Origin: Flavobacteriales bacterium
Lineage (GTDB): Bacteria; Bacteroidota; Bacteroidia; Flavobacteriales_D; Sanyastnellaceae
Assembly (NCBI GenBank): GCA_022447625.1
Contig: JAKVAX010000020.1
Location: 1-58,762 of the forward strand
DNA length: 58,762 bases
Direction of reading: 5' to 3'
Part shown: one piece after another, positions 17,055-26,219 of the stretch
Numbering within the stretch: the first letter of the stretch is position 1
Layout of the letters: each line of letters starts with the position of its first letter
Notes under the pieces: model-generated
Seen by the model: the letters and a program-made list of their open reading frames with translations, nothing else
Databases searched by the model: none
Told to the model about the DNA's origin: nothing
Made by a program: the position numbers and the translations under genes

Positions 17055-18500
17055 TTATTCTCCTTGGGCTAGTGAGTACCCTCTCTTCCCATCGAATTCG
17101 TAGAGTTGCTCTGTTTTGATGAAATCGAAGTCAGCACCCTCGATATTTGAGAGAAGCTCAATCACGTCTGCGTTACCCAAATCGTTTCCGTTTTGCGCCG
17201 TGAATCGACATCTCCAGTGATCTGTCTTGAAAGTCTCTGGCAATCCGTCAGGGTAAACCTTCACCCCACGATTGGTGATCATTTTGAGGTACATCTTCTC
17301 CCCTTGAATCGCGCGCAGACCATCTCCAATTACTTCTGGATCGCGGTTAGCCTTGTCCCAATCAATGAATACATCAACCCCAACAAGCTTTTTGCTAGCG
17401 CGGTTGTTCTTGGTTATCTTGATATTGATCTTCCCTCCTTTTGCGGCGAGCGCTGCAGGTAACTGAGAGGGCTCTTGTCCAAGGTTCTCGATCACTTTTG
17501 CGGCGAATCCTTGAGTATTCACTCGTTCTTTACTGATCTCTTCGCGATAGATATCACCAGTGTGGTAACCGTCTTCCAGTGTCTTAAAGAATGCATTCTT
17601 AATCATTCGAGCCTTGTCTTGAAGACCAAGGTGATCTAGCATCATAATTGCTCCATTCAGGAGCCCTGATGGATTCGCAATTCCTTTTCCAGCGATATCA
17701 GGTGCCGAACCGTGGATGGCTTCGAACATACTTACCGTAGCTCCTGCGTTTGCCGAACCTCCGAGTCCAACAGAACCTCCAACTTCAGCGGCGATATCTG
17801 AAATGATATCTCCATATAGGTTCAGCGTCACGACGACATCCAGGGTTTCTGGACGATTAGCTACAACTGCAGAACCGATATCAATGATCCAGTGATTTGC
17901 TTCGATATCTGGGTATTCTTCTTTGACTTCATTAAACACTTGACGGAACAATCCATCACTGTGCTTCATAATGTTGTCTTTCGTCATGCAAGTCACCTTT
18001 TTACGTCCGTTCACACGAGCGTATTCAAAGGCGTAGCGTACAATCTTCTCACATCCTGGGCGACTCACCAACTTTAGCGTCTGAACAACCTCAGGGGTTT
18101 GTTGGTGTTCGATGCCGGCGTATAGATCTTCTTCATTCTCGCGAACGATCACGAGGTCCATCTTCGGGTGGTTCGATTTTACATAAGGTGTTAGAGCAAC
18201 AACAGGACGAACGTTAGCGAAAAGTCCGAGTGACTTACGAATCGTCACATTCAAACTTTTGTACCCCCCTCCTTGAGGGGTGGTGATTGGTGCTTTCAGA
18301 AAGGCGGCATTGTGACGAAGAGTATCCCAAGCTTCCGAGCTAATTCCGCTCTTCACTCCACTTAAATAGATCTTCTCACCGATCTCTATAACGTCATATT
18401 CTAGAGGTACTTCTGCTGCCTCCAAAATTGATAGTGTTGCCTTCATGATTTCAGGCCCAATTCCATCGCCATAAGCGACCGTAACGCGTTGTTTTTCCAT
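17055..18500 (-). CDS. icd: NADP-type isocitrate dehydrogenase with C-terminal extension
   Basis: A 481-residue enzyme starting MEKQRVTVAYGDGIGPEI; a longer in-frame start at 18524 is rejected because family members begin near this Met. The isocitrate/isopropylmalate dehydrogenase fold covers about residues 1-340, with the substrate loop KSLNVTIRKSLGLFANVRP, the metal-binding region DIISDIAAEVGG and the cofactor region EAIHGSAPDIAGKGIANPSG. The extra domain of about 140 residues at the C-terminus matches the Thermus-type isocitrate dehydrogenase (about 496 residues) rather than the E. coli length (about 416). It catalyses oxidative decarboxylation of isocitrate to 2-oxoglutarate in the TCA cycle. 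It converges with acr3. Confidence 0.9.
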   Translation of the reverse strand: MEKQRVTVAYGDGIGPEIMKATLSILEAAEVPLEYDVIEIGEKIYLSGVKSGISSEAWDTLRHNAAFLKAPITTPQGGGYKSLNVTIRKSLGLFANVRPVVALTPYVKSNHPKMDLVIVRENEEDLYAGIEHQQTPEVVQTLKLVSRPGCEKIVRYAFEYARVNGRKKVTCMTKDNIMKHSDGLFRQVFNEVKEEYPDIEANHWIIDIGSAVVANRPETLDVVVTLNLYGDIISDIAAEVGGSVGLGGSANAGATVSMFEAIHGSAPDIAGKGIANPSGLLNGAIMMLDHLGLQDKARMIKNAFFKTLEDGYHTGDIYREEISKERVNTQGFAAKVIENLGQEPSQLPAALAAKGGKINIKITKNNRASKKLVGVDVFIDWDKANRDPEVIGDGLRAIQGEKMYLKMITNRGVKVYPDGLPETFKTDHWRCRFTAQNGNDLGNADVIELLSNIEGADFDFIKTEQLYEFDGKRGYSLAQGE

Positions 18501-18802
18501 GCTCGTCTCATTTATAGAAGACAAAGTAAGTGCAAAAATGCCTCAATAGTTCAATCAATGCTTGTTATGAAATCCATAAGCACGTCCTACATCAAAATCC
18601 TTGACTGTACGTGCCTTCTAGCTCAAATCAACTTGAACAGTCTTCAGTTTCTATCCTACAGTACCCTACAAGAGTCCTACATGTCGGTCGGCATTTTTGA
18701 AATACCTGCTTCGGTCATTGTCGACAACTCGCTAGGTGACTCACCGACAAACCTCTGGACACCACGCAAGTAGATTCGCCTAGAAATCAATTAAGTCACC
18801 CT
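18501..18802. other. Intergenic region between icd and the adhesin operon
   Basis: About 300 bp between divergent genes. A 94-codon open frame crosses it but has no recognisable domain and is judged spurious. It probably holds the promoter of icd (a TTACTTTG element about 20 nt upstream of icd on the minus strand, one mismatch from TAnnTTTG) and that of the adhesin operon. No repeat or hairpin stands out. Confidence 0.4.
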
Positions 18803-19210
18803 ATGATCACGAGATTCAAGAACCGGATCGGTTTGGTGGTTGCCCTCATTATTTCTTGTTTGGCAACTCAAGCGCAAGATGTTGCGCCCGTAGAAAAAGT
18901 AGCAAATGCATTCACCAATGTAGAGCTCGAAAGCTTCAATGCTGAAGAGATGTCATGGTTGAACTTTGTTGCTGAAGACAGCTATCAGGTGAGCTATATG
19001 CCTGGTAAAGAACGCGACTTGGAAGACCTTCTAGCAAGGGACCCAAACGCTACTCAAACCAATATCAACCCTTTTAAGGCGCAGATCCTCCCAGGTTCTG
19101 AACACCAGTATTTCCGCATCGGGGATACCGGATACGTCGTGATTTTCTATTCAGAGAGCCGTTGTCAAACGCTTCTGGACAGAAAGAACATCAACCAACA
19201 ACCTCACTAA
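18803..19210 (+). CDS. Small secreted protein of unknown function
   Basis: A 135-residue protein with a signal peptide (MITRFKNRIGLVVALIISCLATQAQ). The mature part is acidic, has a single Cys near the end and no recognised domain. It lies 9 nt upstream of the giant adhesin gene, so it is likely the first gene of the adhesin-SprF-OmpA operon. Its position suggests an accessory role in adhesin export or presentation, but this is only inference. Confidence 0.65.
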   Translation: MITRFKNRIGLVVALIISCLATQAQDVAPVEKVANAFTNVELESFNAEEMSWLNFVAEDSYQVSYMPGKERDLEDLLARDPNATQTNINPFKAQILPGSEHQYFRIGDTGYVVIFYSESRCQTLLDRKNINQQPH

Positions 19211-19219
19211 GCTAAAGAC

Positions 19220-22200
19220 ATGAAATCAATTCTGACGACCCTCCTGGTCATGGCAATCGCTGTCGTGACCTCATTCGGGCAGCAGATTCCAATTGGAACG
19301 GCGAACATCACTGATTGTGGTGCTTTTATCGTTGACAGCGGATATAGTGCTGCCGATTACAGTGACAACGAAGATTTGACCACAACTATCTGCTCTGATG
19401 GTTCTGGTGATTCTGATTTAATCAATCTGTATTTCACCGTATTTGACCTTAGCGTTGGCGATCAACTATCAATTTATGATGGTTCTGATTATACAGCGCC
19501 TCTCATAGGAACCTATTCAGGTACTGACTTGCAAGGTCTAGATATCACCGCAACAAACGGTGCAGGATGTTTGACAATTCAATTCACTTCTAATGGTGAC
19601 GGCAACGTCGGAAACTTTGGCGCTGCTATAAGTTGTGGTGTTCCGTGTGCAAAACCATGGGCCGAAATCACCACTGATCAAACCATTCCTGTTCAGGTTT
19701 GTGTTGGTGAAGAAATCACATTCGATGGGTCCTCTTCATCATTTCTAGGCGGAGCCTCTTTTGGAGGCGCCTCATGGGATTTTGGAGATGGGAACTCAGA
19801 CACAAGCTGGCCAACCAGTACACACGCATTTACCGAAGCCGGTGCATACTTTGTACAATTGGCTGTCACAGACGATAATGGCTGCGAAAGTGTAAACTCT
19901 CCAGATTACATCGTTTATGTGAGTACTACACCCGACATTCAATTGACTGCCTCGGCAGACGGAGAATGCCTCGGCACAGAAGTAGATCTTTCAGCTGTGG
20001 TAACTCCAACCACTTGGACTAACATTCCACAGGCTGACTTTGGGGAGCCGCAGTGGGTTCCTGATAGCCAGGCGGCATGTTTCGAGCATGATCTCACATT
20101 CTCACACTTCCTTCCAGGAGCGACAATTACTGACGAAAGTCAAGTTGAAAGCATTTTTGTGAATTTCGAACACTCATTCATGGGTGACCTCGTCATCACC
20201 TTTATATGTCCAAACGGTCAAGCCATCGTGACGCACCAACAAAGTGGTGGCGGAACAAATCTAGGAGAGCCCGTTGGTGGTACTGATGGTACTCCAGGAG
20301 TTGGGTATGACTATTGGTGGGCTCCGGATGCAACGAATGGCACATGGGCTGAAAACTCTCAGAGCACCCTACCATCTGGCGAGTACGAAGCTGTTCAACC
20401 TTTCTCAAACCTTGTAGGATGTCCACTGAACGGAACATGGGAAGTCGAAATCTGTGACCTTTGGGGTGCAGATGATGGCTATCTATTTGATTGGGCCATT
20501 ATCATGGATGAATCGCTCTACGCCGGAGTAATTTCGTTCGCTCCTGAGATCACCGCAGATTGTAGCAATTCGGATTGGTCGGGAGATATCGATAACACTG
20601 ATGCTGACTGTTACGGAGCTTCTGTTACCGGAACTTCTGCAGGAAGCAACGACTATTCGTTTGAAATTACCGATAGCTATGGATGTACCTACGAAGAGAG
20701 TATCAGTGTAAACTTCATTACCGGAGTGGGTTGTAATGCGGCCCCTATAGCTGGCGACGACATCTTTGAAACGGATGAAGACCTCTCAGGTAGTGGAGAT
20801 GTAAGCACAAATGACAGTGACCCTGAAGGTGCTGATCTTACTTATTCTGTTGTTTCTCAACCATCTAATGGAACGGTGAATATGAATGACGAAGGACTGT
20901 TTACCTACACTCCTGACGACGATTATTATGGTACTGACTCTTTCACCTATCAAGCATGTGATGATCTAGACCAATGCACTACAGCAACGGTTTCGGTTAC
21001 CGTAAATGCCGTAAATGATCCACCGGTCGTGAACAATGATCAGACAGAAGTCGACGAAGACAGTTCCATCGAGATTGCAGTACTCGATAACGATAACGAT
21101 CCTGATGGACTCCTAAATACATCAACCCTCACCATCAGTCTCCAACCGAGTAATGGTACCGTTGAAATAACAGATGATAACACTCTCGTCTACACGCCTT
21201 TTGGTGATTTCAATGGCGAAGACGAATTCTTCTACGCCATTTGTGACGATGCTAGTCCTGCACCCGAATTATGTGGAACGGGAACAGTGACCATCTCTAT
21301 CAACGCGGTCAACGACGCGCCAAAGGTGATTGACGATACTGGCGTGACTGAAGAAGATGATGAACTAGGAGTTGTCGTTGATGTAATTAGCAATGACTCT
21401 GACATCGATGGGGCCTTGGATTTAGGTTCTCTTTCGATCACCGCAGAAGCTGAAAACGGAACTGCCGTTGCATTTGACGATGGTACCATCCGTTACATTC
21501 CAAACCCTAATTTTTATGGTACTGATGAAATCACCTACCAAATCTGCGATGACGGATCACCGAATCCATCTGCTTGTTCAGAAGGTGTTCTTACCATCGA
21601 AGTTACGGGTGTGAACGATGGCTTGATGGCCGAAAACGATGCGACCTCAACCTATGAAGACGAATCTATCAATATTGATGTCTTGGCAAACGACACAGAC
21701 ATTGACGGTGCCGCCGATCCGAACTCATTGATCATCATTGATAGCCCGGAGCATGGAGAAGTTATTATCGAAGATGACGGAACGATTACTTATGTACCAA
21801 ACGACAACTATGAAGGAACGGACTTCTTCCGCTACCAAGCATGTGACGATGGCTTCCCAACACCAGCTATTTGCGACCTTGGAGATGTCGCCGTGACGAT
21901 TGTTCCCGTGAATGACACTCCAATTGTTGAAGACGACCTTGTGACTTGTTTGATCGAAGAATCGGTAACAGTAGATGTTGCAGCGAATGATTCCGACATT
22001 GAGCAATTACTCGATGCCACTTCTGTGACCCTATTATCTGCGCCAGTTCAAGGTACTGCTGAAGTCAATGCTGACGGAACGATTACCTACACGGCAAATG
22101 CAGATGCCATCGGTTCAGATGCGGTTGTTTATCAGATCTGTGACCTTGGCGCTCCTGAACCAATTTTATGTTCAGAAGGAACCCTAGTGATCTTGATCGG

Positions 22201-25200
22201 TGATGACCGTCCAAATCCAGAAGGTGACTATGCCATTACTCCTGAAGACGTACCAGTTCAAGTGGCTGTTGCTGACAACGATAGCGACCCTAATGGAGAT
22301 CTAGACCTTAGTTCCGTCTCGATTCTAGCTGTTCAAGGAGAGGGTGTTGCCAACGTTAACAACGACGGCTCGATCACTTTCCAACCAGCTTCGAACTGGT
22401 ACGGCTTTGCACTCATCTCTTACCAAATATGTGATGCACAAGGACTTTGTGAATCTGCAGGCCTAGTCATTGAAGTGACGGAGGTGAACGATGGTATTCA
22501 AGCGATCAATGACGTCAATAACGTTCTCAATAACGCTAACGCGGAAGGGAACGTACTCTTTAATGATACTGACCCTGATGGCCACAACTTCTCTCTTGAG
22601 ACAGGATTGGTGGATGAACCGAACTTCGGAACCGTAACAATGGATGAAGATGGAAACTACGTCTACACTCCTTTCGAAGGATATAGCGGCTCAGATTCAT
22701 TTACTTACAAAATCTGTGACGACTTTGATCCACAAGCATGTGACGAAGCTACTGTGACGATTGAGGTAATTAACACGAATCCAAACGAAAACTCGAACCC
22801 AATTGCCAATGACGACATCTTCGTTATGTCTGTCAATGGAACACTCCAAGGGTCAGTATCACTGAATGACTTCGACCCTGAAGGAGATATGCTTACCGTG
22901 GCTGCAGTGCCAATACTGGCACCAGAACACGGTGAAGTTACCCTCAATGCCGCTGGTGATTTCACATACGAGCCAGATGCCGGATTCGAAGGAGTAGATG
23001 AATTCACATACATGGTCTGCGAAACCGTGAACGGAAACAACTGTGGTATTGGTATCGTATCGATTGAGGTTGTTGCTCCAGACTTAGTGCAGAACATGGC
23101 GCCAGTGGCCATCGACGATATCTTCACCTTATACGAAGGTGAGTCGATTACAGCTCAGTTGACAGAGAATGACTTCGATCCTGAAGGAATTCTACTACTA
23201 GTGAGTGATAACTATGCTACGGAAACAGCGCATGGTACCATTGCCATCAGCATCCTTGGTGAATTCACATACACACCAAACGATGAAAACTGGTTCGGTA
23301 ATGACACCTTCACTTACGAGATCTGTGACAATGAAGGCCTGTGTTCTCAAGCATCTGTAATGCTCAACGTATTGCCGGTGAATGATGCACCGGTCATCGC
23401 TATAGTGAATGGCTACACTCCAGTTGACGGGGTATTTGATGGACAGTCTCTGGTGATGAATGAAGACGGCACGATCGACATATGTATCACCCTTGAAGAT
23501 ATTGATGGAGACGGAAACGTATTCCAAGTTGAGAACTCATCGGCATCACATGGTGTGGTATCTGATGGCTTCTCAACAACGGACGCTTGTTTCCGCTATG
23601 AACCTGAACTCAATTACCACGGTGAAGACTTTCTCGAAATCACTTGGTGTGATGACTACGGAGCATGTGCTTCAGCCTTGGTTCAGATCGATGTACTCCC
23701 AATCAACGACGCTCCTGTAGGTGTAGTTGACAGCGGATCAACAACAGATCAAATCCCACTTGATATTGATGTCTTGAACAACGACTACGATATTGATGGC
23801 GATAACCTCACGGTGACGTCCATCCTTGATGAAGGCAACGGAGAAGTAGTCATGAACCCTGATGGAACCATCACTTATATCCCTGAACTAGGATTCTGTG
23901 GAGAGGATGAAATTACTTACGTGGTTTGTGACGATGGATCTCCTGAGCTCTGTGAAAATGTGACTGTAACGATTACTGTAACACCTGCAGATTCAGATGG
24001 CGACTCTGTTCCTGATTTCCTCGAAGGGGTCACTGAAGATACCGATGGTGACGGAGTGATGAATTACCTCGACACAGATTCAGATGGAGATGGAATTCCC
24101 GATGAAATCGAGGCTGATCCAACAACCCTAGATCTTTGCACTGTGGTTGTTGTCGATACTGATAACGACGGCATTCCTGACATTCTTGATACCGATTCAG
24201 ATAATGACGGCATCGATGATGAAACAGAAGCTGGAAACGGAAACAATCCGGTAGATACAGATGGCGATGGAACGCCGGACTACCAGGATAGTGATTCTGA
24301 CAACGACGAAATCCCTGACTACGCCGAAAACGGTGACGACGGAGACATCACCGATACAGATGGTGATGACATCCCTGACTACCTAGACGAAGATTCAGAC
24401 AACGACGGTATTAGTGATGAAGATGAAGCAGGTGAAGATGCAACCGATCCAATCGATACAGATGGTGACGGTGAACCTGACTTCCAAGACACAGACTCAG
24501 ACGGTGACGGAATCGACGATGAGGAAGAAGCCGGTGACGGCAACGACCCTGTTGATACCGACGGCGATGGAGTTCCTGATTACCAAGATGAAGACGCTGA
24601 TAACGATGGAATCAATGACGATACTGAAGGTGACGTAGACACTGACGGTGACGGTGTTCCAGATTATCAAGATGAAGATTCAGACAACGACGGAATTGAC
24701 GATGAAATCGAAGGCGATGTCGATACTGACGATGACGGTATGCCTGATTACACTGATGATGATTCAGATAATGACGGTGTTCTCGACGAAGAAGAAGCGG
24801 GTAACCCAGAAGACCCTATCGACACTGATGGAGACGGGAACCCCGACTACGTTGATGAAGATGCCGATAACGACGGAGTACTTGACGAAGACGAATCTGA
24901 TCAGACTGACTGTGATGGTGACGGAATCGTTGACTCGCTTGACCCAGATGATTGTTTCACTGACCTAGTGATCCCACAAGGATTCTCTCCAAACGGAGAC
25001 GGTGTTGGTGACACATGGGTTATCGAAGGGCTTGAACAGCTTTACCCAAGAGCATCGGTAACGATAATCAATCGCTGGGGTAACGAAGTGTACAAGGCAC
25101 TCCCTTACGCAAATGATTGGGATGGTAATGGAAACACCTCTGGTGCCGGAACACTCCCAACAGGAACGTACTACTATATCCTCGAACCAAATGACGGTGT

Positions 25201-25243
25201 CACAGCCCCAATGCAGGGTTATGTCTACATCAATCGTCAGTAA
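19220..25243 (+). CDS. Giant multidomain surface adhesin, T9SS type B cargo
   Basis: A 2007-residue protein with a signal peptide (MKSILTTLLVMAIAVVTSFGQ). Domains in order: CUB-like (about 29-141); PKD (about 157-235, WDFGDG); a proprotein-convertase P-domain-like beta sandwich (about 257-434, including GTWEVEICDLWGADDGYLFDW); eleven cadherin/VCBS-like repeats of about 95-100 residues (about 506-1590, marked by NDAP/NDxP and YTPxxxxxGxDxFTY); a long Asp-rich thrombospondin-type-3-like calcium-binding region (about 1592-1912, DTDGDGVPDYxD units); and a type B gliding-motility-associated C-terminal domain (about 1914-2007: GFSPNGDGVGDTW, INRWGNEVY, WDGNG, LPTGTYYYIL). Type B cargo usually needs a cognate SprF-like protein, and one is encoded next. 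It is probably a surface-attached adhesin. Confidence 0.93.
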   Translation: MKSILTTLLVMAIAVVTSFGQQIPIGTANITDCGAFIVDSGYSAADYSDNEDLTTTICSDGSGDSDLINLYFTVFDLSVGDQLSIYDGSDYTAPLIGTYSGTDLQGLDITATNGAGCLTIQFTSNGDGNVGNFGAAISCGVPCAKPWAEITTDQTIPVQVCVGEEITFDGSSSSFLGGASFGGASWDFGDGNSDTSWPTSTHAFTEAGAYFVQLAVTDDNGCESVNSPDYIVYVSTTPDIQLTASADGECLGTEVDLSAVVTPTTWTNIPQADFGEPQWVPDSQAACFEHDLTFSHFLPGATITDESQVESIFVNFEHSFMGDLVITFICPNGQAIVTHQQSGGGTNLGEPVGGTDGTPGVGYDYWWAPDATNGTWAENSQSTLPSGEYEAVQPFSNLVGCPLNGTWEVEICDLWGADDGYLFDWAIIMDESLYAGVISFAPEITADCSNSDWSGDIDNTDADCYGASVTGTSAGSNDYSFEITDSYGCTYEESISVNFITGVGCNAAPIAGDDIFETDEDLSGSGDVSTNDSDPEGADLTYSVVSQPSNGTVNMNDEGLFTYTPDDDYYGTDSFTYQACDDLDQCTTATVSVTVNAVNDPPVVNNDQTEVDEDSSIEIAVLDNDNDPDGLLNTSTLTISLQPSNGTVEITDDNTLVYTPFGDFNGEDEFFYAICDDASPAPELCGTGTVTISINAVNDAPKVIDDTGVTEEDDELGVVVDVISNDSDIDGALDLGSLSITAEAENGTAVAFDDGTIRYIPNPNFYGTDEITYQICDDGSPNPSACSEGVLTIEVTGVNDGLMAENDATSTYEDESINIDVLANDTDIDGAADPNSLIIIDSPEHGEVIIEDDGTITYVPNDNYEGTDFFRYQACDDGFPTPAICDLGDVAVTIVPVNDTPIVEDDLVTCLIEESVTVDVAANDSDIEQLLDATSVTLLSAPVQGTAEVNADGTITYTANADAIGSDAVVYQICDLGAPEPILCSEGTLVILIGDDRPNPEGDYAITPEDVPVQVAVADNDSDPNGDLDLSSVSILAVQGEGVANVNNDGSITFQPASNWYGFALISYQICDAQGLCESAGLVIEVTEVNDGIQAINDVNNVLNNANAEGNVLFNDTDPDGHNFSLETGLVDEPNFGTVTMDEDGNYVYTPFEGYSGSDSFTYKICDDFDPQACDEATVTIEVINTNPNENSNPIANDDIFVMSVNGTLQGSVSLNDFDPEGDMLTVAAVPILAPEHGEVTLNAAGDFTYEPDAGFEGVDEFTYMVCETVNGNNCGIGIVSIEVVAPDLVQNMAPVAIDDIFTLYEGESITAQLTENDFDPEGILLLVSDNYATETAHGTIAISILGEFTYTPNDENWFGNDTFTYEICDNEGLCSQASVMLNVLPVNDAPVIAIVNGYTPVDGVFDGQSLVMNEDGTIDICITLEDIDGDGNVFQVENSSASHGVVSDGFSTTDACFRYEPELNYHGEDFLEITWCDDYGACASALVQIDVLPINDAPVGVVDSGSTTDQIPLDIDVLNNDYDIDGDNLTVTSILDEGNGEVVMNPDGTITYIPELGFCGEDEITYVVCDDGSPELCENVTVTITVTPADSDGDSVPDFLEGVTEDTDGDGVMNYLDTDSDGDGIPDEIEADPTTLDLCTVVVVDTDNDGIPDILDTDSDNDGIDDETEAGNGNNPVDTDGDGTPDYQDSDSDNDEIPDYAENGDDGDITDTDGDDIPDYLDEDSDNDGISDEDEAGEDATDPIDTDGDGEPDFQDTDSDGDGIDDEEEAGDGNDPVDTDGDGVPDYQDEDADNDGINDDTEGDVDTDGDGVPDYQDEDSDNDGIDDEIEGDVDTDDDGMPDYTDDDSDNDGVLDEEEAGNPEDPIDTDGDGNPDYVDEDADNDGVLDEDESDQTDCDGDGIVDSLDPDDCFTDLVIPQGFSPNGDGVGDTWVIEGLEQLYPRASVTIINRWGNEVYKALPYANDWDGNGNTSGAGTLPTGTYYYILEPNDGVTAPMQGYVYINRQ

Positions 25244-25261
25244 TCATCAAATGCAGAAATC

Positions 25262-26209
25262 ATGAAATTCAATATTTCACATGTGAAAAACTTGCTGAAG
25301 ACCACACTGGCGGTAATCGCGATGCTGACTTTTTCAGCAGACGCTGATGCACAGCAAGACCCAATGTTCACCCAGTACTTCTTCAACCCATTGAGTATTA
25401 ACTCAGGGTATGCAGGAACGCGTGAAGCTATGAACGTGACCCTACTTGCGAGAGAGCAGTGGGTAGGTATCAAAGGTCGACCACGCACCCAGTCTTTGGT
25501 AATGCACACTCCGCTTCCAAACGAGAGTTTGGCAGTAGGTCTCTCCTTCCGACGAGACGAAGCAGGTCCAACAAAGAACACCTCAATTTTTGGAGACTTC
25601 GCATACCGCATGCGCGTGACTGAGAAATCTCGTCTTGCCCTTGGACTGAAGGCTGGAGTTAGCCTGTTCACAGCTGACCTCACCTCTCTAACAGGTACTG
25701 ATGGTGAAGACATTAGCTTCTCACAAAACCTACGCAACAAGCCCCTGCCGAACTTCGGATTCAGCGCCTACTGGTGGTCTGATCGCAGCTTCTTGGGTAT
25801 TTCAACTCCCAAGCTGATCGAGAACGAAGTAGATGGTGCAGATGACTTGATGCAAGGACGAGAAGTGCGTCATTATTTCTTAACGGCTGGAACGGTCATT
25901 GACCTGAACAGCACATTGAAATTGAAACCTACAACGCTCATCCGCTATGTCAATGGAGCTCCGATTTCGTTTGACGTTACTGCCAATCTTTTGATTGATG
26001 AACGTCTATGGATCGGTGGTATGTACCGATACCAAGAGTCAGCAGCTGTCTTGTGCAGCTTTAGCTTGACTGATCAACTCCGAGCTGGATACTCTTATGA
26101 CTTCCCGCTCTCTGATCTCGCTTCATATAGCACAGGATCTCATGAGTTGATGTTAAGCTACGACTTCACTTTCAAGAAAGACAAAACGCTTTCACCACGT
26201 TACTTCTAA
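25262..26209 (+). CDS. PorP/SprF-family type IX secretion membrane protein
   Basis: A 315-residue outer-membrane protein with a signal peptide ending near ADADAQ. The mature N-terminus QQDPMFTQYFFNPLSINSGYAGTRE and the following REQWVGIKGRPRTQSL are hallmarks of the PorP/SprF family. Known members assist secretion or surface attachment of type B cargo and are usually encoded right after it. Here it lies 18 nt after the 2007-residue type B adhesin and 10 nt before an OmpA-type protein, which supports a dedicated export trio. The C-terminal part (LMLSYDFTFKKDKTLSPRYF) has the aromatic ending of a beta-barrel. Confidence 0.93.
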   Translation: MKFNISHVKNLLKTTLAVIAMLTFSADADAQQDPMFTQYFFNPLSINSGYAGTREAMNVTLLAREQWVGIKGRPRTQSLVMHTPLPNESLAVGLSFRRDEAGPTKNTSIFGDFAYRMRVTEKSRLALGLKAGVSLFTADLTSLTGTDGEDISFSQNLRNKPLPNFGFSAYWWSDRSFLGISTPKLIENEVDGADDLMQGREVRHYFLTAGTVIDLNSTLKLKPTTLIRYVNGAPISFDVTANLLIDERLWIGGMYRYQESAAVLCSFSLTDQLRAGYSYDFPLSDLASYSTGSHELMLSYDFTFKKDKTLSPRYF

Positions 26210-26219
26210 TTCGATCACA

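Noticed and set aside
18489-18773. A 94-codon open frame in the icd-adhesin gap
   Set aside because: No recognisable domain, starts inside icd on the opposite strand, and lacks a good start context; treated as chance.
24414-24968. Open frames in other frames of the Asp-rich adhesin region
   Set aside because: They arise from the repetitive GATxxxGAT composition of the calcium-binding repeats and consist of M/T/I-rich low-complexity translation.
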